A stretch of DNA of 64,000 nt from Otatea glauca (Eukaryota; Streptophyta; Magnoliopsida; Poales; Poaceae), in assembly GCA_036346275.1 (NCBI GenBank), contig CM070713.1:60445567-60509566 (forward strand), written 5' to 3'. Numbering within the stretch: position 1 is the stretch's first letter; the number at the start of each line of letters is the position of its first letter. The notes below the pieces were generated by a model. The model saw only the letters and a list, made by a program, of their open reading frames with translations. It was not told the DNA's origin and searched no databases. Below, piece after piece: positions 33,231 to 44,372 of this stretch. The position numbers and the translations under genes are program-made.

Positions 33231-34145
33231 AAAGGCAATTCTGCAGAGTTAGTCTCTCGAACAAGAGAGAGGTGTTTGAGCTCGTATCGCACACCTCCCC
33301 ATATAAGCCATGAGGTCACAAATGGGTCTTTGTTGGAAGAGGAATGAAAACAACGAAGTTGTAAGGTACAAAGCAAGGCTTGTAGCTCAAGGTTTCACTC
33401 AACGTCCCGGAGTTGATTATGAAGAAACCTATTCTCCGGTCATGGGAGGAATTACCTTTAGATATTTGATCTCAATGGCATCAACTTGAAGTTGAGAATG
33501 AAGGCGATGGATGTTGTCACAAAGATACGTATGGAAACTTGGATTCGGAGATATACATGAAAGTCTGGAAGGAATTCCTATCCCGAACCAAGATGGAGCA
33601 AATAGAAACACATGCAGTGTGAAATTGGAGAAATCAACTGTATGGGCCAAGCGATCGGGAAGAATGTGGTACAATCGCTGAGTGACTTTCTCTGCAAGAA
33701 AGGCTACACAAGCAGCGAAGATTGTCCATGTGTGTTTATCAATGATCCCGAATGGATTTCGTATAATCTCCGTCTATGTAGATGACTTGAACATCATTGG
33801 GACGGATGAAGAAATTGAAGAGGCATGCTCATACTTGAAGTCCGAGTTTGAAATGAAAGATTTAGGTAAAACCAAGTTTTGTTTAGGCTTGCGGCTTGAA
33901 CATGTCCAAGGAGGAATCTTGGTACATCAATCAACCTACACAGAAAGTGTTGGAAAGGTTTGGTTTTGAAAAGGCATATCCTGCGAAGACTCCAATGGTG
34001 GGAAGGTCACTCCAAGAGACCTAGACCCATACTGAGACCTAGAGAAGAGGGGAGGAAGTCACGGGAGCAGAATTCCCATATCTCGAGTGCAATTGGAGCG
34101 CTCATGTACCTTGCAAATAGCACTAGGCGGACATTGCGTTATTTG
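33231..34145 (+). pseudogene. copia reverse transcriptase, frameshifted, YVDD retained
   Basis: VVRYKARLVAQGFTQRPGVD and EETYSPV lie at 33357-33446. After several frame changes, frame 33682-33969 has ISVYVDDLNIIGTDEEIEEA with the intact YVDD catalytic pair, then DLGKTKFCLGLRLEHVQGGI. At least four frameshifts make it non-functional. Confidence 0.88.
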
Positions 34146-34720
34146 TGAATTTGCTAGCTCGATGCTGATCTGAGAACCCACCAAAAGGCATTGGAAAGGG
34201 ATCAAGGACATCTTCCGCTACCTCCAAGGAAGCAAAGACCTTGGTCCATTCTTGAAGAAATAATGAATTGAATTTGGTTGGCTATGCCGATCTTTGGTAT
34301 TTATCGGACCCGCATCGGCAAGTCCCAAAGCGGCTATGTTTTCCTATGTGGAGGAACGACAATTTCTTGGAAGTCGTCTAAGCGGACTCTTGTCTCGGCG
34401 TCGACAAACCACTCGGAAATCATCGCTTTGTATGAAGCATCGCGTGAATGTGCATGGCTCGGAAGAATGGTTCACCACATCCGAAGTCATGTGGCTTGAA
34501 CATTGAGCAAACTCCACGATAATTTATGAAGATAATGCACTTGTGTTGCCCAAGCACGGATGGGTTATGTGAAGAGCAATCTCACGAAGCATATCAACCC
34601 CAAGTTCTTCTATGCTCATGAATTGCATAAGATGAGCGAGATCAAGATATTGCATACTAAGTCATGTGAAAATCTTGCAGATTTGTTCACTAAATCACTC
34701 CCAAACATCTACCTTTGAAA
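34146..34720 (+). pseudogene. copia RNase H
   Basis: Frame 34278-34499 contains GKSQSGYVFLCGGTTISWKS, then STNHSEIIALYEASRECAWL, the copia RNase H signature with its Glu. The tail with NLADLFTKSLP lies near 34670-34705. Frame changes precede and follow it. Confidence 0.85.
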
Positions 34721-35040
34721 GGTGCGTGAAAGGAATTGGGATGATGAGACTTAGAAGTGCAGATTTCGGGGAGATATTTCACATACTCCCACATGAATCT
34801 CGAAGATGAATTATGAATACCCAACATGAATCTCGAAGATTAGCATTTGAAGTTGGGAGAATTGTACTCTTTTCCTTAGCAAGTTTTTCATGAAGTTTTC
34901 TTGCATAAGGTTTTAACGAGGCAATTCGTGCAACATAGTAGCGTATGCTATGTGCTCTTTCTCCAAGTATTTTTCCCATTGGGTTTTTCTGGAGTTTTAA
35001 TGAGGCATATGCATCTCGCGGCAAAGGGCCCAAGGGGGAG
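34721..35040 (+). other. 3' untranslated region with polypurine tract
   Basis: A duplicated word (CATGAATCTCGAAGAT at 34792 and 34828) is present. CAAGGGCC/CAAGGGGGAG at 35021-35040 is the polypurine tract abutting the 3' LTR. Confidence 0.7.
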
Positions 35041-35260
35041 TGTTGAGAAACCCTAAAGCCCACGAAGGCCCATGTGGTCCCTAATGCGAAACCCTAGAGA
35101 GCGCTATAAAGGAGGAGGGGTCCCCATGTACTGAAGAATTCATTAGCAATAAAGAATTTCCGCTTTCGCTCTCCCTAAACACGTGTGTCTCTCTTTTTCT
35201 GTTCTCCACTTCAGATCTGTTCGGGAACCCCGGACTATTCGATAGCGAGGTTCCTCAACA
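35041..35260 (+). repeat. 3' LTR of copia element (220 bp)
   Basis: Same sequence as 28640-28867 with a handful of small deletions (for example one A of TATAAAAGG and part of the G/C run lost). It ends CCTCAACA followed by target duplication GTAAC. Confidence 0.93.
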
Positions 35261-35265
35261 GTAAC

Positions 35266-36500
35266 AACCATCTGACCAAACGAATCAAGCATGTTGCATT
35301 AATGGTTACGCGCTGACTCTAGTAAATGCTATAAAAATGTTGCTGATATAAGTACTTGTTAGATATTATATTTTTTATCAGCCTCGGTTTGACTTCAATC
35401 AGGATTTCCTTTATTAACTATATAATTTATACTATCCATCGTAATTAACAGGACTGAAACATAATATTTCCCGAGCATTCAAGCCAATGGAGGAAAGGCA
35501 CAGAACACAGTACCTATCCATGGATGAACCGATTTAATCTTTTCAACTGAACTTCAGACTTTTATTGCCGAAGCCTGTGGGTAATCTGCGACAATAAGTC
35601 AAGAGTAATAAAGACATGAGTAACTGTACCACTAACTTGTCATTAGCTAGTTACAGTAAAAGAAACACACAACAATAAGCAGGTCCGTTTTAAGTATCTA
35701 GTTTAGATTTATCCCATGAAATCCCATTTGCAAGCACGTAAAAGCTCAATCGCCTTTCCAAACTCCGCCAAAGGTTGCCCAAGTTCTAACAAACGAATAT
35801 TAGGATAGTGTAATCGATTTTACAATCCAGCTACAAAATTACATAACCAAGAGAGGAAGTTAAGGTATTGTCGATGGCCTGTGAGCAGCAGCCTCATGCT
35901 CACTATGACACCATGAACCAGGTCAGTTTTTTCTTTATTGCGAAAGACTAAAATTTGAGCAAGCATACAATTTCTACTGACATTGTAGATTGGGACTGCC
36001 ACTGGAAAAGATCTTACCACTAATTAGCAAGCGAAATTCAATATTGAGATAAAAAGAGGAAGAGTTGGCACCATGGGATTCTTTTTATAATCTTATTATC
36101 AAAGGCAGTATTGAGGTAACATCAAGAATGTATTATTGGACATTGAAGATATACCTTTAACATCTCTATGAAATATGTAGGCTTCTTAAATATCTCAGTC
36201 CGATAAGACCTTGCTCTATCCATTTTCTGCTCCATGCTCAAGCAAAACAAAAGAATGGTATGAGCTCAAGGAACAGCATCAAAATAACTAATAAGGAGTT
36301 ATTTAGTAAAATTAACCGAGATATATAAGGCATGGAACCATGGACATAGAAAGTTCCAAGAAAACAACTAATAGAGGATCACTTTTCTGAACACTGTGTT
36401 TACTGCTAAAGGAGACCGATCAGCGTTATTCTCCAAAGAGCTCTATATTTATCTGTGTTCGGTTGTGCAAACAAGATTAGTATGGTCATACCACTCTCTA
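35266..36500. other. Intergenic, no gene seen
   Basis: AT-rich unique-looking sequence. A short minus-strand open stretch at about 35725-35805 reads LLELGQPLAEFGKAIELLRA but has a stop soon before and after. No splice or homology support, so not annotated as a gene. Confidence 0.45.
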
Positions 36501-36519
36501 GAAAATAACTACTATCAAC

Positions 36520-36700
36520 TGGAGGTCGGTAGTACCGTACCCCCGGTACTACCGCTCCTCCATGACTAGTAGTGCCGCACCTTGCACATCCCAGAGAACA
36601 TACCTCTCTATAAAATAGCTACCACCAGGTAAGGCCGGTAGTGCGGCTGGCACTACCGCCATCTCAGGCCGGTAGTGCCGCCCAACACTGACAGCGCCTC
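36520..36700. repeat. GGTAGTACCG-type interspersed palindromic repeat
   Basis: Repeated short palindrome-like units (GGTCGGTAGTACCG, CCGGTACTACCGC, CCGGTAGTGCGGC, GGCACTACCGCC) in alternating orientation, with two copies of the spacer (T)CTAGAAAATA/TATAAAATAGCTACCA. This word family is common in grass repetitive DNA; I cannot name the parent element. Confidence 0.55.
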
Positions 36701-37940
36701 AAATTTCTTCAAATTCAAAATATAATTCAAAACAAACTCAAACTTTAGCACCACATACTCAAATACTATCAATAACTCATCACAAATATGGATAGACCTC
36801 CAAATGATCTTTCAATCTCTCTCTTGATGAGTATATTGACAAACACCACAAAAATGCACAAATTTGAGTTTGAATGTAAAAGAAGAAAGCAATTTGATTG
36901 CAAAGCCTCACTTGGTCCACAAGAAAGAAAGAAAAAAAGATCATGACCAAGTTGGTAAGAAGAATTTTAGAGCAATCCAAGAGAAAGAACAAGTTTTATA
37001 CAAAAGCACTAAAAATTCAAGAAATCTCACAAAAAACTCCATTTTACTTATGATCCAAAGAAATAGCAATTTTTTACCATGATCATAAGAACCAAAATGC
37101 ATTTACATTTCTCCCCCTTTGACGATGCCTTTTTTCACATTTTCTCCCCCTTTTGTCAATGTAGACATCAAGAGAGCATTTTCTCCCCCTTTCATCATCT
37201 ATGCATAAAATGTATCCTAAAAAAGCTTTGAAAATTATCCAAGTGACCACAAAGACACAGTATGACACCAAACTACTCAAGTTTAGATTAAGCTAGTCTA
37301 GGACATATCCAAGTGCATATTTCAACATTTTTGCTAGCTAGCTCAAATAAGATTATGCTATTTTTGCATGATTTCAACAAGTGCAACATTTAGCATAATC
37401 TCTAAACTAGAAATGTAGTCATACAATTGATCAAATGGATAACCTAGAGTTCAACCTAGTCAACACTTTGGGGGAAGCTATAAATGTATAAGAGACCCTT
37501 CATGCTCAATTATTTTTAATGCAAATTTTTTATTTTAACGTACATAGTGAGATTTGAAGAGATTGTCCTAGTAAAGTGCATCTCCGACCAGGAGCCATCG
37601 ACAAAGGCCTTCTAAGACTTCGCGTTCTTTTCACACACCCAATAAGGTTTGTAGAGCTTATCATAGCAAAGCATATCCCCAACTAGGAGCTAGACAAAGG
37701 CCTCCTAAGCTTCACTCTCTTTCTCTTTCTCATTTTTATTTTTATTTGTATTTTTTTAATTTTGATTGACTCATGTCATAGTCGACTATCTCAAAAAGGA
37801 TTCTTAAAAGAATGGTCTTATTTTCTCAAATAAATCATTTAGTTAAATATGAAAATTCATTAATTAAATGCTGAAAATTCATAAAATCCGAATTAAATGC
37901 TCAATTAAAGAATTTGCAAATTTTTAGGGTGTTACAACTA
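36701..37940 (-). mobile_element. LTR-retrotransposon-derived debris with three polypurine-like tracts
   Basis: Minus-strand AAAGGGGGAGAA words occur three times (plus 37110-37120, 37143-37154, 37181-37192); multiple such tracts are typical of Sirevirus-type copia elements just before the 3' LTR. After the last tract (toward lower coordinates) the minus strand continues TGTAAATGCATTTTGG, a possible LTR start. A second minus-strand terminus, TGTAACACCCTAAAAATTTG, starts at 37936 and resembles the beginnings of grass LTRs. No coding domain remains. Confidence 0.45.
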
Positions 37941-38540
37941 GGAACACAGTTGGATAGAATTTTCTGCTTTCGTTTCCATATCCACTTCGTTCCGTTCCAC
38001 ATCTGTTTTCGTATATATTTTTTGAGTTTTCGATTTCGTTTCCATTACTGGTAAAAAATCGTTTTCCTTCTGTTTTTATCACTACTTACTGCAGCCTGCC
38101 GACTGTCCCTACAACGCACCATGCCCGCGCAGGACACCCGGGGCGGATCGTCCCAGACCCAGATCTGTCATCTGACAACCGTAGCTACGGTCAGAAGTCC
38201 AAACCTTAGGCAAGCAGCCGGTTGCCAACCAATCACATCCAAGGGTGTTTTGGATATCAAGAGGGCTACTTGGACTGCATCAGCAGTAGGAATTCTGCAT
38301 GAACCAAAATGGATTATAACGGAGACGTTGGCGATGTGGTATCAAGTGGATTGATGTTCACATTATTCTGTTTCTAGCGCTTCACCATGGCAAACAGCGT
38401 ATTGGACATTAGGAGACTTAGGATAATGAGCCAACACGATAGCGTCAGTGTATTATAGCTCTCTTTGATTATATTACCTGTCGACGTAACAACCAAGAAA
38501 TTTGCTGGCCGGCAGGATGAGAACAACAACCCTGAATAGA
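37941..38540. other. Intergenic; TTTCGTTTCC-rich stretch, otherwise featureless
   Basis: 37960-38090 has repeated CGTTTCC/GTTTTCG words of the kind found in degenerate hAT-type elements. 38100-38350 is ordinary non-repetitive sequence with one short plus frame that has no recognisable product. Confidence 0.35.
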
Positions 38541-38736
38541 AACTTGTTGATTGATGTCCAGTTTTATCAACGAATCCACCGACGACGATCCAATGGGAGC
38601 ATATGACACTCGTTTTATGCCCTCTTTGAAAGACTTCGGATTGCCGGCTTCGCAAGTTAATTATACATATTCTGTCCTCAATGAAGTTACTGTCCTTCCT
38701 CTCCTCTTATCATTTTTGTGCTCTCGGCTCTCTGGC

Positions 38737-38958
38737 ATGGCAGGAGAGACGATATTCTCCGATGATATCATAGCCAACATCCTGGCATGGCTTCCTCCAA
38801 AGCATGTCGCTCAATGGCATGCTGTGAGATCATAGCACCACTTCATACACACAAACTTCTTGCGGAACAGAGCTGGTCACTCCATCCCTGGCTTCTTCCT
38901 CAACAATGAACTCCACAAGAATCTTCGAACTGGCCCAGTACGGTACAAATGATGGATC
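38737..38958 (+). pseudogene. F-box domain gene relic
   Basis: From ATG 38737 the frame reads MAGETIFSDDIIANILAWLP, then PKHVAQWHAVRS, followed by a TAG and then FIHTNFLRNRAGHSIPGFFL in the same frame. This is the N-terminal F-box motif (substrate-receptor subunit of SCF ubiquitin ligases, binding SKP1) with a stop where a Trp normally sits in the CRSW-like position. Translation ends soon after and no C-terminal kelch, LRR or FBA repeats follow. It is a short dead fragment of a large grass gene family. An upstream in-frame extension to 38551 exists but has no similarity I recognise. Confidence 0.65.
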
Positions 38959-38959
38959 A

Positions 38960-39730
38960 TACTAGGTGTAGAAACTAAACATGATGGATGGCCCAGCCCA
39001 ACATAACTGTTTGGGCCATGCTTCAAGCGGCCTGACACGAAAACGATCATTTTATAAAACAAATATCATATCTATAGTCCAACTCATCATCGACTACGTC
39101 ACCCCAGCAGCTTAGCCTATCATCAAATACATCTCCCATTTGTCTCCTACCATGACCCATCTAGCGCAATCGCCACCTCCCTACGTGTCCTTTCTCTCTG
39201 CTCGCCCTCGTCCACCCCTGCTTCCTCCCCACGCCGCCACTTCCCCGCCGCCCCATGTCATCCCCCTCCTCGCTGTCCCACGCTGTCTCGTATAAATGAT
39301 GGGCCGTGGTAATGGGCCAAGTCTACCCACCACACCTTCCGAGGCAAAACTAATGTCACCAGTTCGTACAATGAGCTACCAACATGCCGCCGGCCAATCG
39401 ATAACAATGTTTCGGCCGAGTCACGGTGCTGATTTGTTTTTTCTTTTTTAATTTTCACTGTGAACACAAACTCTATATTCTAAACCGATTTAGATTTAAC
39501 AAATCAGATTCTCAAATTGTAGAGGTTTACAGCGAATCCGTAACTATGGTCTACAAATCACATTGCTACGTCTGCAAACCGGTAACAAAAAAGTTAATCG
39601 AGATAAGACATACCAGAAGGTGCTGGCTACTACATGAACCTCGCCTACGATCTATCGAAGTCGCAGCATTACAAGATCATCGCGCGGGGTTTGACTAAGA
39701 TGTTCCTGACATTCTCATATTGGTTTGACT
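38960..39730. other. Intergenic, no gene seen
   Basis: Mixed sequence including a pyrimidine-rich segment (39150-39290). Bases 39726-39730 (TGACT) are the left flank of the compact copia element, against TGATT on the right. Confidence 0.45.
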
Positions 39731-40010
39731 TGTCGTGAATCACGGGAAGGATTCTTTATGCGGCAGAAATCACCACATTTTCTGCTCTTCTATTCAACTT
39801 AAATAGCAAAGAAACAACAACTAGTAACTGGCATGACTCAATGAAGAAACCGGCCATTAAGACCAAAATGTGAACAACAACTAGTAACTGACCCATTAAG
39901 TACTAGAAACTGCTCTAAATAAAAACAAAATAGTAACTGACCTATTAAGTACTAGAAACTGCTCTAAGTAAAAACAGCAAACAAATGAATGATGCCTTGA
40001 TTATGTAACA
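39731..40010 (-). repeat. 3' LTR of compact copia element (280 bp)
   Basis: Plus strand TGTCGTGAATCACGGGAAGG to GATTATGTAACA. Inside, AACTAGTAACTGACC-(T)ATTAAGTACTAGAAACTGCTCTAA forms an internal tandem repeat of about 56 bp. The LTR is directly adjacent to the polypurine tract on its right. Confidence 0.93.
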
Positions 40011-40020
40011 ATCTCCCCCT
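40011..40020 (-). other. Polypurine tract of compact copia element
   Basis: Minus strand AGGGGGAGAT immediately upstream of the 3' LTR. Confidence 0.8.
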
Positions 40021-40034
40021 AATACTAGCATCGT

Positions 40035-40654
40035 TCATCTAAGCTTGTTGACGCCGATCCGCCCACGATGTTCCTGGAACTTAACCCTTTCGAGCGGCTT
40101 GGTCAAAATGTCCGCGAGTTGCTCCTGAGTACCCGCGAACTTCAAGCCAATTGCCCTGCTGTCAACACACTCACGGATGTAGTGAAATTTGGTGTCGATA
40201 TGCTTACTCCGATCGTGTAGAGCGGGTTCTTCTTGAGCGATTGCGGACATGTTATCCATCTTCAATTTAGTGAGGGCGACTTGGCGCCGATCACGTGGTG
40301 AGCGACCACGAGCCAAACTCCTTGGCAAGTCGCCTTGCACTCGCAATATACTCGCCTCGCGACGATGACAAAGCGACTACCATTGCTTTTGTGTTGCCAA
40401 GTCACCGGGTTATCGCCGAGGAAGAAGATGATGCCAGATGTGCTCTTCCGGTCATCTACGTCTCCTGCCATGTTGCTGTAGCCCACAAGATCGATCTCGG
40501 CATCTCCTCGCGTGTACACCAAGCCGTAGCCGATCGTGCCTGCGACATACCGGAGCAAGTGCTTCATGGCCGCTATGTGCTCCTGCTTCGGGTCCTCCAT
40601 GAATCGGCTCAAGTATCCCACGACGAATGCAAGATCAGGCCGAGTGTGCATCAA
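40035..40654 (-). pseudogene. copia RNase H (compact element)
   Basis: Frame 40262-40654 covers MHTRPDLAFVVGYLSRFMED, then YVAGTIGYGLVYTRG and DRKSTSGIIFFLGDNPVTWQ, the copia RNase H. It then drifts out of frame at about 40380-40400. Frame 40035-40346 restores the end (LHDRSKHIDTKFHYIRECVD, then QLADILTKPL) and the stop at 40035. Two frameshifts separate these from RT. Confidence 0.9.
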
Positions 40655-42206
40655 GTACGCAGACTACCGATGAGACTGCGATACTCCGTCGCGTCGACCG
40701 CTGGCGATGAAGACTGCTTGGACAGCTTGAGGCAAGTCTCCATCGGTGTCGCGCATGGATTGCACCTACCCATGCCTCCTTTCTCGAGCAGCTTCTTGGC
40801 GTAGGTAGCTTGACACAGTTCAATCCCGCGCCTCCCCTGTTTTACCTCGATACCAAGATAATAAGAAAGGGTTCCCAGATCACTCATCTGGAATATTTTC
40901 TTCATCTCTGCCTTGAATGAGTTGATTTTGTCGGCGAACTCCCCCGCAATGATGAGATCGTCGATGTAGATGCCCACAACAAGCCTGGTTTGCTCGATGC
41001 TGCGCGTGTATAGGCCGTGCTCGCACTCGCTCCGGGCGAACCCGAGTGTTTGCAAGCTCGCATCTAGCTTGGCGTTCCACGCCCGCGGAGCTTGTCGCAG
41101 CCCGTACAAAGCCTTGTGCAGCTTCGAGACTTTTTCCTCATGTCCGGTGGCAGTGAAGCCAGGCGGTTGCACGACGTAGACCTGCTCTGCCAGCTCGCCG
41201 TTAAGGAACGCCGACTTGACGTCCATTGGTGCACGAGCCAGCCGCGAATTGCAGCCACGACGAGCACCACGCGCACCGATTCCATCCTTGCAACAGGGGC
41301 AAACACCTCCTCGTAATCGATCCCCTGGTGCTGCACATACCCTTTGGCGACGAGGCATGCCTTGTGCTTCACCACCTCACCGTGTTCATCGCGTTTGAGC
41401 TTGAACACCCACTTCAAGCCTATGACGCGCTGTCCAAGAGGCAAGCTTACCAATGACCACGTCTCGTTTTGCTCGATTGATGCCATCTCCTCCAACATCG
41501 CCTTGCGCCATTCACCGCTCTTCTTCGCATCCTCCACGGATGCAGGTTCATCGCTGATTGCCACCATGAGCTCTTCAGCAAGCTCACGGTTAGCGTACCC
41601 CATAGGCGTTGTCGTACCAAGGACATTGTCCAGAGTGCGAAATCGAAGTGGCGCATCGTCATGATCATTATCCAGATAAAGTTCCCCGCTTGGTGACGAC
41701 ACGAACTCAACCACCGGTGAAGCCAGCGATGTGCGGGGCTCAGACCCGCACGTGGGCATCGCCGCGCTGGTCGGAGTCACTAGCGGTGTAGACGTTGCCG
41801 GCGTGTCGGTGTCACTCCGTTCCATAGGCACCGAGAAGAACTCGATGCAGAACGGTTCAACATCATCACCTGGCCCGGCTCCTTTGTCCTCCCCCCAATC
41901 CCAGCTACGCTCTTCCTCAAACACTGCGTCACGTGAAACGTGGACACGGCGCGAGGGCGGATTGTAGAACTGGTACGCCTTGGTCCCTGGTTCGTAGCCC
42001 ACGAACACCATGGGCGTACTCCTGTCGTCGAGCTTGGCAAGGTGCTTGCCGGCCACCTTCACATGTGCAACACACCCAAATGTGCGAAGGAAATGCACTG
42101 GTGGCCGGGAGCCATGCCATAACTCATATGGTGTCTTCCCATCAATGCTTTGGGTCGGAGCACGATTCAACACGAACACCGTCGTGGCCACCACCTCTCC
42201 CCAAAA
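40651..42206 (-). pseudogene. copia integrase C-terminus and reverse transcriptase (compact element)
   Basis: After the TAG at 42207 the frame runs on through VLNRAPTQSIDGKTPYELWH (integrase end), an acidic/Pro-rich linker and RT entry (LGQRVIGLKWVFKLKRDEHG, then YVQHQGIDYEEVFAPVARME). Near 41229 one base is missing, and the reading continues in another frame with MDVKSAFLNGELAEQVYV, ALYGLRQAPRAWN and VVGIYIDDLIIAG, so the catalytic IDD is intact. It ends at 40651 where another single-base loss occurs (SLIGSLR, next block MHTRPD). Confidence 0.92.
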
Positions 42207-43352
42207 CTAGCCTGGCATTGCCATTGCCTTCATCATGCTTCTCGCCATGCCCATCACCGTCTGGTTGCGCCTCTCCACCACGCCGTTTTGCAGGGGTGTG
42301 TATGGCGCGGTGAGGTGCCGGTTAATGCCTTGATCGGCACAGTAGTCGGCGAAGGCATGTGCCTTGAACTCCCCGCCGCGATCAGTGCACAACGTGCCCA
42401 TCTTCCTTCCTGCTTCAATTTTTGTTCTTACTTGGAACCGCATGACCGCCGTCGCAGCTTGGTCCTTAGAGCTCAGTAGGATTAGCCACATGTAGCGGCT
42501 CAAGTCGTCAACGAGGAGGAGAAAAAACCGGTTACCGCTTGGTGTCTCTGGCGTCACGGGTCCGCAGATGTCGCCGTGGACGCGCTCAAGTCGCTGTGTG
42601 GCTCGATACTTCGCCTCGCTTGAAAACGCCAGTCTTCGCTGTTTCCCGGCAAGGCAGCTATCGCAGACTTGATCAACATGATCAATTCGCGGTATCCCTC
42701 GCACCATCCCCTCCTGCGCTAGCTTGCGGAGACCGCGGAAGTTGAGGTGGTCGTACCTCGCGTGCCACCGCCATGCTGCGCTGGTGCCCTGCATCGCCAG
42801 ACACACCGGTCTGGCGATGTCCACTGTGAGCACGTAGAGGCGGCTAGGTGATCGGTGCACCTTTGCCAGTAGTCGACATCGCTCGTCCCGAATCCGAAGC
42901 ACGCCGCCGCCGATCTGGATATCGAAGTCATCCTCATCGAGTTGCCTCAAATTGACGATGTTAGCGGTGAGGCGCGGGATATGGTACACCTCGGTGAGTG
43001 CCTGATGCCCCCCACTCTTGCATGTGAAGAGCACGGTGTCGTGCCCCTCGATGCCGACCACCGACCCGTCACCGAACTTGACAGTGCCACGCACTCCCGT
43101 GTCGAGCTCGGAGAAGGCAGACTTTGCGCCGGTCATGTGGTTAGTGGCGCCCGTGTCGAGGATCCACCTGGTGTAGTCGCCATCGCCCTTCACCCCCAAC
43201 TGGACGAAGAGACGATCCTCAACAAGATCCACCGACTTTGTCGTCGCAGGTGCTGGGGAAGGATTTAACACTGGCGAAATTTGAGCACGCGTGAGCGGGG
43301 ATGCAGTGGGCATCAATAAAGTGGGCTCCTGGTCCTCTTCCGCCTGGGCCAC
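42207..43352 (-). pseudogene. copia protease and integrase (compact element)
   Basis: An uninterrupted 381-codon frame. Protease active site WILDTGATNHM lies at residues about 63-73. The gag-pre-integrase region has YHIPRLTANIVNLRQL. The integrase zinc finger has WHARYDHLNFRGL and CDSCLAGK. The core has HGDICGP with LLLVDD (first Asp), LCTDRGGEF (second Asp) and NGVVERRNQTV (catalytic Glu). The DDE residues are all present. It terminates in a TAG at 42207 but the same frame continues beyond. Confidence 0.93.
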
Positions 43353-44357
43353 ATGGGCCTACTCATCGCGCTTCTTCTTGCGACACTCACGGGCCCAGTG
43401 TCCTATTTTGCCGCAGTACCAGCACTGGTTGCTAGCGACCGTGCTACTCCCGCCATTTTTGCCGGCCTTAGACGACTTGAAGTTCCCACGTCCTCCGTCG
43501 TCCTTGCTGCGGTGGAGCCCACAGACCCTCCGTTGGCCCGAGCCTGGACTTGAGCCCTTTTCGAACGAACCCTCGCCAGAGAGCTGCAGCCGCAAGGTGA
43601 TGCGCTCGACCAACTCCTCCTCCGTGAGATTCAGCCTAGCGATGGAGCCGCCGTTGGAACTGCTGCCTCCGCCCAGTTCATGGTGCTCCTTCGCCGCCTT
43701 GAGACGCCCGATGAGCTCCTCAACAGAGAGCCCGTTAAGGTCCATTAGCGTCTCGATTGCCATGGCGATCTGCGCATACCTTGACGGCACTGCCTGTAAA
43801 AATTTACGTACAATCTCTTCCTCGTCACAGGCGTCTCCAAGCACCGCGAGCTAACTCGCGATCTTGGTGATGCGGACGGCAAACTTGTCCACCATCTCAC
43901 CGTCACGAAACTTGAGCACGTCGAACTCCCGACGGAGCGTGCTCGCCTTCGCCTTGCGAACTCGCTCGACGCCGATGTTCATCGTCATGATCGCGTCCCA
44001 TGCGATCTGAGCCGTCTCCTTGCTTGCGATAACGCCCATCATCTCCGACGGCACGGCTTTCGCGATGGCCTCGAGAGCCATCCGATCCTTGACGTAGTCG
44101 TCGGTGCCGTGGCTCACCGCCTCCCACAGACTCCGTGCCTATAGCATGACGCGCGTGAGCGCCGCCCAGTCGGAGTAGTTGGCCTTCGTGAGCATAGGGT
44201 ATGCCGCTGACCCTCCAACCTCCTTCACAACGTGCTGCACAACGATCTCACGGCCACCGGCATCATGGTGCCGCGGTCGGCGCGGAGGAGGTGATGGTGA
44301 GCATACCTGGTGCCTCCTCAGAGGAGTCCTAGAACCACGGGCTGCAGGAACCGACAT
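43353..44357 (-). pseudogene. copia gag (compact element), three in-frame TAG codons
   Basis: Starting MSVPAARGSRTPLRRHQV at 44357, the frame runs through the capsid (AYPMLTKANYSDWAALTRVM; RREFDVLKFRDGEMVDKF; YAQIAMAIETLMDLNGLSVE; EELIGRLKAAKEHHE). It ends with the zinc knuckle CWYCGKIGHWAREC (CX2CX4HX4C). TAG codons at 44139-44141, 43851-43853 and 43359-43361 interrupt it without frame change. Gag and pol share one frame, as in single-ORF copia elements. Confidence 0.92.
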
Positions 44358-44370
44358 GGCTCTGATACCA
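44358..44370 (-). other. tRNA-iMet primer-binding site (compact copia)
   Basis: Minus strand TGGTATCAGAGCC starts two bases from the LTR end, the standard plant copia site complementary to the 3' end of initiator methionine tRNA. Confidence 0.92.
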
Positions 44371-44372
44371 AT

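Larger units (their letters stand above)
28640..35260 (+). mobile_element. Ty1/copia element with both LTRs, 6.6 kb, internally deleted
   Basis: 5' LTR 28640-28867 and 3' LTR 35041-35260 are flanked by the exact 5-bp duplication GTAAC (28635-28639 and 35261-35265). Between them lie a GC-rich leader, a gag remnant, protease, integrase, RT and RNase H in copia order on the plus strand, then a polypurine tract. Gag lost its C-terminal half and its start ATG, and pol is riddled with frameshifts, so the copy is non-autonomous. It belongs to the same family as the truncated minus-strand element at 11213-16295. Confidence 0.93.

Noticed and set aside
35725..35805. Minus-strand peptide LLELGQPLAEFGKAIELLRA, faintly like a sorting-nexin helix
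   Set aside because: Only about 30 codons between stops, no splice sites, no neighbouring exon that fits.
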